A stretch of DNA of 64,000 nt, from contig DATJIF010000174.1 of the NCBI GenBank assembly GCA_035493475.1, forward strand, positions 42,191 to 106,190, given 5' to 3'. The notes beneath the pieces are model-generated. The model ran no database searches. It saw only the letters and a program-made list of their open reading frames with translations, and had not been told where the DNA came from. Origin of the DNA: Actinospica sp035493475 (GTDB lineage Bacteria; Actinomycetota; Actinomycetes; Streptomycetales; Catenulisporaceae). Within the stretch, counting starts at the first letter, position 1; every line of letters starts with the position of its first letter. Shown piece by piece: positions 8,593 to 17,532 of this stretch. The position numbers were made by a program, and so were the translations under genes.

Positions 8593-9228
8593 CTAGTCCC
8601 CCTCCGTCCCCTCCGTCCCCTCCGTCCGCTCCCTCTCCTCCCTCCCATCCCCATCCCCATCCCCGAGTTGCCGCCGCACCCCCTCCTGCACGGCCCCCAC
8701 CACGACCCGCGCCGCGATGCCGATCAGCAGCAGATCGCCCATCATCTGCGTGACCACGACAAGCCGCGCAGCCTGCGAGTGCGGCGCAATGTCCCCGAAG
8801 CCGACCGTGCTGAACACCGTGGCCGCGAAGTACAGCGCATCCGTCCGCGTCAGATGCTGCAGAAAGTCGTCGCTGTGCCCACGTTCCATCAGGTAGTAGG
8901 CCGCCGAATAGAGCAGCAGAAACGGCGGCACCGTGGACACGAGCGCCTCCACCGCCCGCAACCGCGGATGCGGCGAATGCACGATCACCGTGACCTGCCA
9001 CACCAGCAGCAGCCCGATCGCCACCAGCCCCAACACGAGCCCCACCGCGTACCCACCCGAAAACGGCCGATCCATCGGCAACTCGTAATACGCCGCCACC
9101 AGCCCCGCGACCACCGCCACCGACCGCACCACCGTCAACACTACAGCCCAAGGCCCAGCCCCAGCCCCAGCACCCGCCCCAGCCTCCGCGCGCATCGCCC
9201 CCGACCGCGGCCCCGATCGCCCCGCCAT
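8593..9228 (-). CDS. Two-transmembrane potassium channel
   Basis: 211-aa membrane protein with helices near 27-47, 58-83 and 98-113, a pore helix at 130-140 and the K+ selectivity filter TVGFGD at 141-146, followed by a last helix (153-175). This is the Ion_trans_2 arrangement. There is no RCK domain; the C-terminus is a short acidic tail made of an imperfect Thr-Glu-Gly repeat. ATG 9228 was chosen because GGGAG lies at proper distance, whereas the in-frame GTG six bases earlier sits on the ribosome site. It probably sets membrane potential or K+ leak. It is encoded 94 bp upstream of the binding-protein gene on the same strand. Confidence 0.85.
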   Translation of the reverse strand: MAGRSGPRSGAMRAEAGAGAGAGAGPWAVVLTVVRSVAVVAGLVAAYYELPMDRPFSGGYAVGLVLGLVAIGLLLVWQVTVIVHSPHPRLRAVEALVSTVPPFLLLYSAAYYLMERGHSDDFLQHLTRTDALYFAATVFSTVGFGDIAPHSQAARLVVVTQMMGDLLLIGIAARVVVGAVQEGVRRQLGDGDGDGREERERTEGTEGTEGD

Positions 9229-9407
9229 CCGCACTCCCTAGCTGTAGCCGCCTGACCTCTGACCTGGCCAGCCCCCACCCCTCCATGCTCAACCCCCACC
9301 ACCCGCCCCGCACGCAATGACCCCCATCCGGGTAGCCGTTGGAGTTCGTGTTCGCGGCTGCGACGTTGAACTGGATGCTGCTGCCAGTCCGCTTGTCCGG
9401 CTCCGTA

Positions 9408-10127
9408 CTACGCGCGGGGGAGGGCGCGAACCGAGCGCAGCTCCTTCACCTGGGCGCGACTAGTCAGCACGAACGTCTTGCTGGGGAACTCGCCGACGAG
9501 GAAGTTCCTCATCCACATGTAGTGCGCGCCGATTTCAGGGTCAGTCATCGGACCGTCGCCACCGTATTCGCGGACCGGCACCACGCGCCCGACTATCGGG
9601 CCGAACTGATCGCTCGGACCATCCGCCTTCCGGGCCGGCAAACGACGCTGTCTCGTGAGCACTGCTTTCAGATATCGATCAACGGAGTCGACCGCCGCGT
9701 AGATGGAGCGGCTCACAGCGAGATCCATCTCGGCGCGGAAGTTCGGCATCACCAGGATCACCTCAGCCCTCCGCGCGAACGGTTCAACCCAGTACCGCGG
9801 GCCACCGACCGCGAGCCACCGAGGCTCAGCGGCAAGCTCCTGCGCGAGCCGCGCCCGCTCCATTGGCGCACGCGCAACGCCGTCGGGGCCGTATACGTAG
9901 GCGAAGTAGTCGATCACCTCGAGGCCGAGCGTCTGAGGAAGATCACGGGAAAGGCCGTGGTACGAAAGAACGCAGACCTCCGTAACGCGCCCCGCAAGCA
10001 ACCGCGCCCAAAGCCTCCTACGAGACCTGGCATCGACGTCAAGCGGCCGCCCAGACTCAGTCACGAACGACGATGCTACGCCGCCGTCCAGTTCTAGCCC
10101 TGAGCAACCAGACGAGCTGCCCGCCAA
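9408..10127 (-). CDS. Conserved-looking hypothetical protein
   Basis: 239-aa soluble protein of unrecognised family. Recognisable textures are a mixed alpha/beta core with YWVEPFARRAEVILVMPN followed by a helical segment, vaguely like the lid region of nucleoside or topology-modulation kinases, but no P-loop is present at the N-terminus. No signal peptide or membrane helix. It lies alone between the channel gene and the tRNA cluster terminator. It could be an N-terminally decayed kinase-like protein; the start codon is uncertain. Confidence 0.45.
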   Translation of the reverse strand: MAGSSSGCSGLELDGGVASSFVTESGRPLDVDARSRRRLWARLLAGRVTEVCVLSYHGLSRDLPQTLGLEVIDYFAYVYGPDGVARAPMERARLAQELAAEPRWLAVGGPRYWVEPFARRAEVILVMPNFRAEMDLAVSRSIYAAVDSVDRYLKAVLTRQRRLPARKADGPSDQFGPIVGRVVPVREYGGDGPMTDPEIGAHYMWMRNFLVGEFPSKTFVLTSRAQVKELRSVRALPRA

Positions 10128-10178
10128 GCTTCGCGGCCCGCCGCTAGGGCCCCGACCGGGCCCCGACCGACATGAAAG

Positions 10179-10204
10179 AGCCCCCGTCCGCGTGGACGGG
10201 GGCT
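10179..10204 (-). terminator. Rho-independent terminator of the tRNA-Glu/Asp/Phe operon
   Basis: An 11-bp perfect stem (AGCCCCCGTCC) with a 4-nt loop is followed on the minus strand by a CTCTTT tract. It lies 10 bp beyond tRNA-Phe, the last gene of the minus-strand tRNA group. Confidence 0.85.
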
Positions 10205-10213
10205 TGATCTCTG

Positions 10214-10287
10214 TGGCCAGGGGCGGGGTCGAACCGCCGACCTACCGCTTTTCAGGCGGTCGCTCGTACCAACTGAGCTACCTGGCC
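10214..10287 (-). tRNA. tRNA-Phe (GAA)
   Basis: 74-nt cloverleaf with acceptor GGCCAGG/CCTGGCC, a D-arm containing AGCTCAGTTGGTA, anticodon stem ACCGC/GCGGT around loop CTGAAAA (anticodon GAA) and T-loop TTCGACC. Discriminator A; CCA is not fully encoded. Downstream member of a three-tRNA run. Confidence 0.97.
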
Positions 10288-10349
10288 CCGGAACGAGAAC
10301 GGGCGCCGCGTTGACGTTCTACTCAACGCAACGCCCGGATCGTACCGAG

Positions 10350-10423
10350 CGGTCCTGACGGGACTTGAACCCGCGACCTCCACCTTGACAGGGTGGCGAG
10401 CACTCCAACTGCTCTACAGGACC
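10350..10423 (-). tRNA. tRNA-Asp (GTC)
   Basis: 74-nt cloverleaf with acceptor GGTCCTG/CAGGACC, anticodon stem CCACC/GGTGG around CTGTCAA (anticodon GTC), T-loop TTCAAGT and discriminator G. It lies between tRNA-Glu and tRNA-Phe with short spacers, probably in one transcript. Confidence 0.97.
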
Positions 10424-10521
10424 TTGAGGTACTGCCTTGCCGTACTGCTGCTCCGACGTTCCCGCCGGGTTTCCGACCAGGAGATCCTAGCACGTCACCG
10501 CGCTGCGAAATCTCCCTGCCG

Positions 10522-10594
10522 TAGCCCCTACGGGATTCGAACCCGCGCCGCCGCCTTGAAAGGGCGGTGTCCTAGGCCGCTAGACGAAGGGGCC
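10522..10594 (-). tRNA. tRNA-Glu (TTC)
   Basis: 73-nt cloverleaf with anticodon stem CCGCC/GGCGG around CTTTCAA (anticodon TTC), T-loop TTCGAAT and a 1-72 G-U pair at the acceptor end, as in other actinobacterial tRNA-Glu genes. First gene of the minus-strand tRNA run. Confidence 0.96.
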
Positions 10595-10814
10595 GAGCAC
10601 CCGTTTGGACCGGGTCCCGGTCTCCCCCGGACGTCTGTCCGTCGGGGACGCATGAAGCATACGGGACCGGGGGTCGCAGCGCCAAAACCATTTCATCCGC
10701 CCAGCTCAGCACCCTCGCCCCGGCACGCTCCCACGCGACCGGAAAGCTTCGTTGAGTCGCGCCCCCGAAGTTGGCTACGCTGGCCCCGGACCAATCGCCG
10801 CGCGCGGTTGTGCC

Positions 10815-10887
10815 GGGACGCTAGCTCAATTGGCAGAGTAGAGGACTTTTAATCCTTGGGTTGTGGGTTCGAGTCCCACGCGTCCCA
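10815..10887 (+). tRNA. tRNA-Lys (TTT), island attachment gene
   Basis: 73-nt cloverleaf with acceptor GGGACGC/GCGTCCC, anticodon stem GAGGA/TCCTT around CTTTTAA (anticodon TTT), T-loop TTCGAGT and discriminator A. From the anticodon stem onward its sequence is repeated exactly at 41747-41793. The gene is therefore the intact, left-hand attachment copy of an integrated element, and the element restores its 3' half. Confidence 0.97.
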
Positions 10888-10890
10888 CCC
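10844..10890 (+). repeat. attL: 47-bp direct repeat in tRNA-Lys 3' half
   Basis: This stretch covers the anticodon loop to the end of tRNA-Lys(TTT) plus CCC. It is identical over 47 bp to 41747-41793, and the flanking bases differ on both sides. A tRNA 3'-half duplication is the classical signature of tyrosine-recombinase integration. Confidence 0.9.
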
Positions 10891-11262
10891 GTGATCATGG
10901 CTTTGACGTGCCCTTTCGGCGCCCGCCCTCCCATCGGGATGCCCGTACGCGGGCGTCGGCGGGAGGGAAGTGGGAGGGGCCCGGAATGATCTTGAGCCGC
11001 CGTCGCTGACATTTTGACCCGTGGGAATCCAGGGTCGAATCCGTTGGCCGTCGCCCGTTTCTCCTCGCGTTGCCCCCTTGTTCACGGCCACCTGTCACGT
11101 AGCACCAGCCCGACCGTCGTCTTGGACTCCTACCCTGGCTCCGCCCCTTGGTTGTCACGTTCTTAGCCTCCAGCTAACGATACGTGAGCCACTTACGCGG
11201 CGTAACAGCTGAGGCACCGCTAAGGTATCTGCAGGGTTTGCCTAGCGGCGGGAGTCACCTTC
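10891..11262. other. Non-coding left end of the island
   Basis: About 370 bp between attL and the first island gene. No convincing coding sequence, tRNA or strong hairpin is visible. It presumably holds the promoter of the gene at 11263. Confidence 0.5.
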
Positions 11263-14200
11263 GTGGGGTCATCGGCAGGTTCAGCAACAGCCAGCGAATC
11301 CGAGTTGGAACTGCTGCACACCATCGCAGCAGGACGTGCTGTCCTTCTGCTTGGGCAGAGACATACTGTTGGCCTGGTCGATGACCTCGTCCGGGACATT
11401 GCCCTCTTGTCTGGGAGCGAGCAACGCAGCTCCCTACACGAGCAAATGCAGGAGCTTGCAGGGTACAGCCAGATGGACCAAGTCAGGCGAGCCTTTACGG
11501 GTCACACCCCTCAGCGTGATCTGCTCGAGGTCGCGGGCTGCCCGTGGAGCCTCGCGATCACGTCAGCTATCGACCCCCTCCCGGTCGAGGCGTTTTCTCG
11601 CGTAGGCGGTGGCGCGAGTCGGCGCCTGCGAATCGTCTACCCTTCTCAGGCACGGTCTCTGACTGCATCGGTGAATCCGGCTTCGCTCACGATGGTCCGA
11701 CTATTCGGGTCGATCGACGAGCAAGCGGTGACCAATCTACCTCCGCTAACCACGGCGGCCCTGCGACAAAGGCAGGCGTTCAACGTGGGACCCATTCTGC
11801 AGCAACTGCCTTATGTCACGACCAGTGGTTGTCTTGTCATCGACGGCGTCGGCAGGGACGATTGGCTTCCGCTCGACCTGTTAAGCCTGGCCTGCGCATC
11901 CCTTCCTCCACGCTCGGTGCACTGGTTCCTGGGCCGCGAACGCCCAGCGCGGCCGACGGACTATCCCGACTTCGGCGATTCGCTGGTAGTCCACGAGGAA
12001 ACACTCGCCGAGTACCTCGCGAGGTGGAGCGAGCGCCCGGAAAGCGGCGATCTCGCGGCCGCGCAAGACAGACTCGCTTCACCGCAAGATCATGTAGTCA
12101 CGTTCGATCGGAGCGGGAAGACCCACAAGATCATCCTTTCGGCACAGGAGTGGCGCAACATAACGCAGACCGCGACGGTGCTTGACGACGCGACCACCGC
12201 ACCGCCGCCACCACTCGGGCCAGACGATGAGCGTGCCGCCTTCCATCGGTTCCTGCGTGGCGCTCAGCGCCCTCCTGACTGGAGCGGTGTCGGGCGGGGG
12301 TTCCTCTTCAAACGTGACGTTGCGGACGCCCTCGCCGATACTGTGGTCCGCGCGCTCGGCGGCCTTGGCTCGGTGAATCCCTCCGATGCGACCGAGCGCT
12401 ACACCGTCTACTACTCCCGACGACCCATTCTTCTCACTGGTCCGCCAGCCTCGGGAAAGAGTCGCCTACTGCACTGGCTCGCCATCGAACTGCGCCGGCG
12501 GGGTTACGTGGTGGCATACGCAGGACCAACCGTCGGAAGGCTGAAAGTCGAAGCCTTGGAACGAGTCTGCAGGATCCTGGAGGAGAAGGGAGCGCCGTGC
12601 GTCGCTTTGCTGGCGGACGACCTCGACAACGGCCAGTATTCGCAACTGGCTGACGCGCTGGCCGCCGCCGGGCGAAACGTCATCGTCGTGGGGTCTGCGC
12701 GATATGCTCCTCGAGCGATCGGTCTTGACGAAGACCCGCGCAAGGCAGCAGGCAAGCAGGCGGATTTCACCTCGCATCCCATCGAGCGTCGCCTGAGCGC
12801 GAAGGAAATCACAGACTTCCGAAATTATCTACACCGCCACGGCGAGCAGACAGCTGGCTTGACGCCTGAACGCATGGCAGAGCCCTACTTTCTTCTCCTG
12901 TTGTACTTCCTGCTTCCCGATACGCGAGGCAACGTACGGCTACGTCTTGATACCGCCTATGACCGGCTGGCAGGTGCGTTGGACAGCGCGTCCCGTGCCG
13001 CCGATCAGAGCGCTCTAGCGCAGGACACACGTCGGCAGAATCAGCTACGGGAAATCGCGCAGCAGCTCTTTCCCGGATTCGAGCTGGGCCAAGCCGAGGA
13101 GCTCTCTGGGTCACCCTTCGAACACTCCGCAGTCACGCGCGATGCGCTTGACCTCGCACTCGTCTGCGCACGACTGCGTCGACCAGTCCCGGTCGATCAT
13201 CTCCTTCGGGCTATGGGCGAGGACTTCCTTCGAAGCTATCCCTCATTCAGCCGGGATCTCGGCGAATCGGAATTACTCTACGAACAGGTAGACGACAACG
13301 GCACACTGGTGCTCAACACCGATCACGCTGAGTTGGCGCGACTGGTCCTCCAAAGCGTGCGGCCGATTCCCGCAGAGCAGCTCAAACTTATCGCTTGGCT
13401 GGTCGACGCGGTGCAGTGGAGTTCACTCAACTTCCCAGGTGACGACCTGGAACAAGACTTCTGCACTGAACTTCTTCAGGTCGTTGGCCCACGAGGCGAG
13501 TTTGATGACTTCTACTCATCACCGGACAGCCTCATAGAAATATCAGAGCTCCTTCGACATGTTCGAGAGGACTTCCAGGTGCAGCTGCCGAAGCTGCTCC
13601 ATCTAGAAGCGCAAGCGCTGCGCTTGCTGGCGGACCGCAGTTCGGACTATGCGGCCTCACTTGGCAAACTCGCCCTGGCTATCGAGGTACTTGAACAAGC
13701 CGAGACACTGCTCTTAGAACGGCGGCCAACGGAGACCCGCAACGTCGAGCTGGTGAATGTACTCACAACACGCGCGGCCGTCCATGGTTACACAGTCGGC
13801 TCACACCTGAAGCGTTTGACGGAACTGCACGAGCAGAGGTGTTCGCCGGACGAGGCATCACGTCTGAAGGCGGTTATCGAGTCAGAACTGGATCAGGTCA
13901 ACCTTCATGTCAGCCGAAGCCGCGCTGTAGGGCGCGCAAGTTTCTACCCCCTCGATGTGAGCTTCTGGAGCCATCGCGATGTTCTCGAGCAGATGCCTGG
14001 ACTTTCAGAGCCCGAACGTATGCGGTTGCTGTCCCGACTGGCATCCGTGCTTGAAACAGCGGTCGAGGAACCCCTCGAGTCGAGCCAGGTCGGCAAGTAC
14101 CGCAACCGCCGGATCCAGTTGGCCGAGTTGGAGAAGCAGCACGAGGTCAGCACGGAGATCGCCGAGTCGATGCGCGCACACGGCGATTACTCCGGTTGGT

Positions 14201-14970
14201 GTCAGATCATCCGGGCTCGCGTCTATTCCGCCATCTCCCACAAGTCTCGGTCGCCTGAGTCCAGCGCGGAGGGCCTCGAACAGCTGCTAACCCTGGACGA
14301 AGGTGTTTGGCGAAGCAGGGACGCCATGGCTCTCGCTCACCATCTATGGATGGAGGCGCACCTACCGCAGGGACAGGGGCAGTTGGGTGGCTCAGACCCT
14401 GTCATGGCCCAATGCACCCGGGAAGACTGGGCGATGTGGGGGCGGATCTTGCGAGCAAGGCGCAGCTTCGCCGAGGACGCAGACAATGCTTTTGTTGTGT
14501 TCTGCCTCGCTTGGTCGCTGTTCCAGCTCGGTGAGCCCAAGGAGGCGCTCGACCAGATCGCCGCACTGGAGGGAAACACCACGGGCAACCGGCGTCGCAT
14601 CGGCTGCCTGACCGTGCTCACGGACGAAGCGGGTGTGCCGAGAAAGTACCGCCTCATCGCGCGTCGGCGTCAGGCAAACGTTTGGATCTGTTACGCACCG
14701 CAACTTCTGGCAGAGATCCGCGTGTCGCTTGCGGCGCTCGGATCGGAGATCGACCTGCAAGTAGGCAGCGAGTTCTCCATCGTGGTCGGCCTTAACTACC
14801 GTGGACTCTTGCCTTGGGACCAACACCCGGAGGGCCGGTCGTCTTCCACGGAGCGTGCCCTGCACGGCAAGCCAGTCAGGCCACCGACAGAACGCGAGGG
14901 ACGCAGTTCGCGGGGAGCGCCGCCATCGCCGGCAACAATGCCGCGCAGGCGCCCCGGCGGCAGCCGATGA
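11263..14970 (+). CDS. Giant SIR2-like / P-loop NTPase protein (probable defence sensor-effector)
   Basis: 1235-aa protein starting at GTG behind GGGAG. The N-terminal 290 residues look SIR2-like: GRAVLLLGQ (24-32), TSAIDPLPVEAF (101-112) and MVRLFGSID (145-153) match the order of the NAD-binding loop, the T-x-x-x-D motif and the K-L-H-G-like motif of SIR2 domains that degrade NAD+ in phage defence. A P-loop NTPase follows, with Walker A GPPASGKS (393-400) and Walker B-like LLADD (449-453). The remaining approximately 650 residues are mostly helical and repeat-like, as in STAND sensors. It is coupled by ATGA overlap to the AAA+-TOPRIM gene. The layout resembles SIR2-STAND (Avs5/DSR-like) proteins, but the pairing is unfamiliar. 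Function is inferred. Confidence 0.75.
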   Translation: MGSSAGSATASESELELLHTIAAGRAVLLLGQRHTVGLVDDLVRDIALLSGSEQRSSLHEQMQELAGYSQMDQVRRAFTGHTPQRDLLEVAGCPWSLAITSAIDPLPVEAFSRVGGGASRRLRIVYPSQARSLTASVNPASLTMVRLFGSIDEQAVTNLPPLTTAALRQRQAFNVGPILQQLPYVTTSGCLVIDGVGRDDWLPLDLLSLACASLPPRSVHWFLGRERPARPTDYPDFGDSLVVHEETLAEYLARWSERPESGDLAAAQDRLASPQDHVVTFDRSGKTHKIILSAQEWRNITQTATVLDDATTAPPPPLGPDDERAAFHRFLRGAQRPPDWSGVGRGFLFKRDVADALADTVVRALGGLGSVNPSDATERYTVYYSRRPILLTGPPASGKSRLLHWLAIELRRRGYVVAYAGPTVGRLKVEALERVCRILEEKGAPCVALLADDLDNGQYSQLADALAAAGRNVIVVGSARYAPRAIGLDEDPRKAAGKQADFTSHPIERRLSAKEITDFRNYLHRHGEQTAGLTPERMAEPYFLLLLYFLLPDTRGNVRLRLDTAYDRLAGALDSASRAADQSALAQDTRRQNQLREIAQQLFPGFELGQAEELSGSPFEHSAVTRDALDLALVCARLRRPVPVDHLLRAMGEDFLRSYPSFSRDLGESELLYEQVDDNGTLVLNTDHAELARLVLQSVRPIPAEQLKLIAWLVDAVQWSSLNFPGDDLEQDFCTELLQVVGPRGEFDDFYSSPDSLIEISELLRHVREDFQVQLPKLLHLEAQALRLLADRSSDYAASLGKLALAIEVLEQAETLLLERRPTETRNVELVNVLTTRAAVHGYTVGSHLKRLTELHEQRCSPDEASRLKAVIESELDQVNLHVSRSRAVGRASFYPLDVSFWSHRDVLEQMPGLSEPERMRLLSRLASVLETAVEEPLESSQVGKYRNRRIQLAELEKQHEVSTEIAESMRAHGDYSGWCQIIRARVYSAISHKSRSPESSAEGLEQLLTLDEGVWRSRDAMALAHHLWMEAHLPQGQGQLGGSDPVMAQCTREDWAMWGRILRARRSFAEDADNAFVVFCLAWSLFQLGEPKEALDQIAALEGNTTGNRRRIGCLTVLTDEAGVPRKYRLIARRRQANVWICYAPQLLAEIRVSLAALGSEIDLQVGSEFSIVVGLNYRGLLPWDQHPEGRSSSTERALHGKPVRPPTEREGRSSRGAPPSPATMPRRRPGGSR

Positions 14971-16379
14971 AGCGGGCGGCGTGGCAGCAGCGCTATGCGG
15001 AAGTCGGTACCTGGCGCCGTGAGTACGGCCCGAACAGCGTCCCGGTCAAGGTAGTCGCCGCGAGTCCCGAGATGAGGGAGATCTGCAACCTAATCGAAAA
15101 GATCCGCGATGGAGAGGCTCATACTGTCCTCGTCCAGGCACCAAGCGGAGGAGGTAAATCCACCGTCGTATCTGCTGCAATTGCAGAGTTCGCCGAGAAC
15201 GCCATCGAATACCGGTTACTAGCTCCCGGCGATGACTACGGCCCGACAATGCTCGAGCTCGCTAGGAACAGCGTGAACGCGACAATTATCATCGATAATT
15301 GCGATGTTCTGGACCCTACGTTGTTGCGGAAAATTCTGGAGAAACGCCGCAACTGTAATGGCCTGCTCCTCACCGCGGCGAAGGTGCCAAAGACTCTGAC
15401 GACTCTATTGTCCGAGGCGATGGATCATTATGTCGTCCTTCCACGTCTCGAGGAGCGGCCTGAGGATCTACTGCTAATTGCAAGTATTCTCTGGGAGGAC
15501 CTAGCATCGGGCGACCTGGCCGTGCTCTGCGATGACTCCGCAGTCGAAGTACTATTGGGTGGGCCTCACGCAACTGGCGCGTGGTCTCTGCAGCGCGTAC
15601 TGCTTGCGATCGTGGAGCTCAGGGCCAGTGCCGACGACATTCTCGACGACCAGGTCGACGAGAGGATCTCATTCGGTGACATCACACCTGTGCTTCTTCA
15701 GATGTACAAGGAGTCCCTTCCTTCAAGCACTATCGGCCCCGCGGACGCAGTGCTGGTCGTAGAAGGGGATACAGACGAAAGGTATTTGTTACACGCGGCC
15801 AAGCTCGCTGCGGATCACTTGGGATGGGACTTGCTCGACGGGCTATCCGTGCAAGCGGCGGCTCCAGGACGGTCCGGTGGAGCGACCGAGGTCGGACGTC
15901 GCCTCCTACAACTCAGCAATGAGGGTACATCGGCGCTAGGCCTGTTCGATTATGATCCCCCCGGCAGTGGAGCCCACGACAGCGCGAAGCACAACAAGCT
16001 GCAGGTCATGCGCATACCCGCGGAATTCGATGCACTGTCACGAGACAACGAATCAGCAGTCGTGGAAGCGGAGGATCTACTTCCCAGCGAGCTGCTGAGA
16101 CGGTATTACGAAAGACACGAAGATCAGTCGCCAGAAGAATGGCACTGGCGACTTGACTACCTCCGCATAGTCCCGCATGGAGCCCAGAAGGGCGATATCG
16201 CCGACTGGGTCTGCAGTGTGTCGTGCTACGAAGATATGGAGCGCTTCGTCTATCTCCTCGTGGATGCCCGTAAACGCCTCCGATTGCCGTGTCCGAGCCT
16301 CGAGAAGGGCTGGCTGCAGCGAATCCGTGTCCGTCCGGTCGCGAACGAAGTCGATGTCATTCGACGAACTCCTAGCTAG
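14967..16379 (+). CDS. AAA+ ATPase-TOPRIM nuclease fusion
   Basis: 470-aa protein whose ATG overlaps the previous stop (ATGA). Residues about 30-225 form an AAA+ module: Walker A APSGGGKST (58-66), Walker B-like IIIDN (107-111, the usual Glu replaced by Asn), a sensor-like LLLTAAK and an LEERPEDLLLIA segment like that of sigma-54-activator-type ATPases. Residues 258-380 form a TOPRIM domain with VVEGDTDE (catalytic Glu266) and FDYD (Asp328, Asp330), followed by VEAEDLLP as in OLD-family proteins. The domain order ATPase then TOPRIM recalls GajA/OLD nucleases, but the ATPase is AAA+ rather than ABC-type. It is likely the nuclease partner of the SIR2-like protein. An IS element sits immediately after its stop codon. 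Confidence 0.75.
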   Translation: MKRAAWQQRYAEVGTWRREYGPNSVPVKVVAASPEMREICNLIEKIRDGEAHTVLVQAPSGGGKSTVVSAAIAEFAENAIEYRLLAPGDDYGPTMLELARNSVNATIIIDNCDVLDPTLLRKILEKRRNCNGLLLTAAKVPKTLTTLLSEAMDHYVVLPRLEERPEDLLLIASILWEDLASGDLAVLCDDSAVEVLLGGPHATGAWSLQRVLLAIVELRASADDILDDQVDERISFGDITPVLLQMYKESLPSSTIGPADAVLVVEGDTDERYLLHAAKLAADHLGWDLLDGLSVQAAAPGRSGGATEVGRRLLQLSNEGTSALGLFDYDPPGSGAHDSAKHNKLQVMRIPAEFDALSRDNESAVVEAEDLLPSELLRRYYERHEDQSPEEWHWRLDYLRIVPHGAQKGDIADWVCSVSCYEDMERFVYLLVDARKRLRLPCPSLEKGWLQRIRVRPVANEVDVIRRTPS

Positions 16380-17344
16380 GGTCTGTCCCTTGGATCTTGA
16401 TGGGTTGAGGTGTAAGAACTCTGCGTGGATGACGAGCGTCTTCGGCGGCATGACCTGAGCGATGCGGAGTGGGACCAGCTGGCACCGCTGTTGCCGGCCG
16501 ATCCGCCGCGTGGCGGGCGGTGGCTTGATCACCGCATGGTGATCAACGGGGTGTTCCACCGGACCCGAGCCGGGTGCGCTTGGCGGGATCTGCCGCCCTG
16601 GTACGGGAACTGGAAGACGGTCTACAACCGGCATCGGCGCTGTTCTCTGGACGGTACCTGGGATAAGATCCTCGACGCGCTGCGCGCCGGGTGCGACGAG
16701 GCCGAGGGGGAGGACTGGACGGTGGGTGTGGATTCCACCGTGGCGCGCGCCCACCAGCATGCCGCCAGGGCCCGGCACGCCCCGCAGCGCGACCTGCCCG
16801 CCGGGGGGCGGAGGTAGATTACGGTTCGAATACGGAGGGCCTGGGCCGCTCGCGCGGCGGACTGTCCACGAAGATCCACCTTGTCGCCGACCGGCGCTGC
16901 CGCCCGATTGCCCGCCTGACCAGCCCCGGCCAGCACGGCGATAGCCCCAGGTTCATCCCGCTGATGCGCGCCATCCGTATTGCACGGCGCGGTCTCGGCC
17001 GCCCGCGTACCCGACCCGGCGCCGCGATGGCGGATAAGGCCTACAGTTCGAAGGCCAACCGTGCCTACCTGCGCGTACGTCGGATCACCGCCGTCATCCC
17101 GGTCAAGGCCGACCAGGCGGCCAACCGCCGCAAGAAAGGATCCCGCGGTGGACGGCCACCGGCCTTCGACGCCGAGCGCTACAAAGAGCGCAACACGGTC
17201 GAGCGGTGCTTCAACAAGCTGCGCCAGCACCGCGCCGTCGCAACCCGGTACGACAAGCGCGAGCGCATCTACCAGGGCACCATCGACGTTGCATCCATCC
17301 GGATCTGGCTCCACGACCCCGCCACATGATCCACGGGACACGGC
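16380..17344 (+). mobile_element. IS5-family insertion sequence (965 bp)
   Basis: Imperfect terminal inverted repeats of 17 bp with 13 matches (left GGTCTGTCCCTTGGATC) and flanking CTAG copies at 16376-16379 and 17345-17348 define the element. CTAG fits the YTAR target preference of IS5-group elements. It holds a transposase read through a -1 frameshift. It landed exactly after the TAG stop of the TOPRIM gene, between that gene and its terminator hairpin. Confidence 0.85.
16425..17329 (+). CDS. IS5-family transposase (two frames joined by -1 frameshift)
   Basis: The first frame (GTG 16425 to 16817, 130 aa) holds the helix-turn-helix-like N-terminus (LSDAEWDQLAPLLP) and the first catalytic Asp (VGVDSTVARAH). 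The second frame, -1 relative to the first, continues from the G-run at 16803-16808 to 17329 and holds the second Asp (DKAYSS) and the Glu region (NTVERCFNKLRQHRAVATRY). Together they restore a full DDE transposase of about 300 aa. The run of six G bases just before the first-frame stop is a plausible programmed slip site, so the gene is probably active rather than broken. Confidence 0.85.
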
Positions 17345-17350
17345 CTAGGG

Positions 17351-17394
17351 CCGCCGAGTAGCCGGGGGCATCTCAGCGCCCGGCTACTCGGCGG
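17351..17394 (+). terminator. Strong hairpin, displaced terminator of the TOPRIM operon
   Basis: A perfect 16-bp stem (CCGCCGAGTAGCCGGG and its complement) encloses a 12-nt loop directly after the IS right flank. Before the IS inserted, it would have lain about 5 bp beyond the TOPRIM stop codon, so it most likely ended that operon. Confidence 0.7.
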
Positions 17395-17532
17395 GCAAGG
17401 CTCGTGAACTGGGCATTGCACGCTACTCGAACCTAAACCATCAGGCAGCCCATCACACAACGGCCAACTCGTCTGCACTCCATTCAGCTGCGCAAATAGC
17501 AGCACCAATGCGCCGTCTTGATGACGAAGGCC

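Noticed and set aside
14814..14966. Longer start for the AAA+-TOPRIM gene
   Set aside because: The upstream codons lie over the 3' end of the coupled gene and are Arg/Pro/Gly-rich; the ATG at 14967 overlaps the stop in the usual ATGA way.
16425..17329. Broken transposase pseudogene
   Set aside because: A -1 frameshift on a G-run restores all catalytic motifs, a known programmed device in this IS family.
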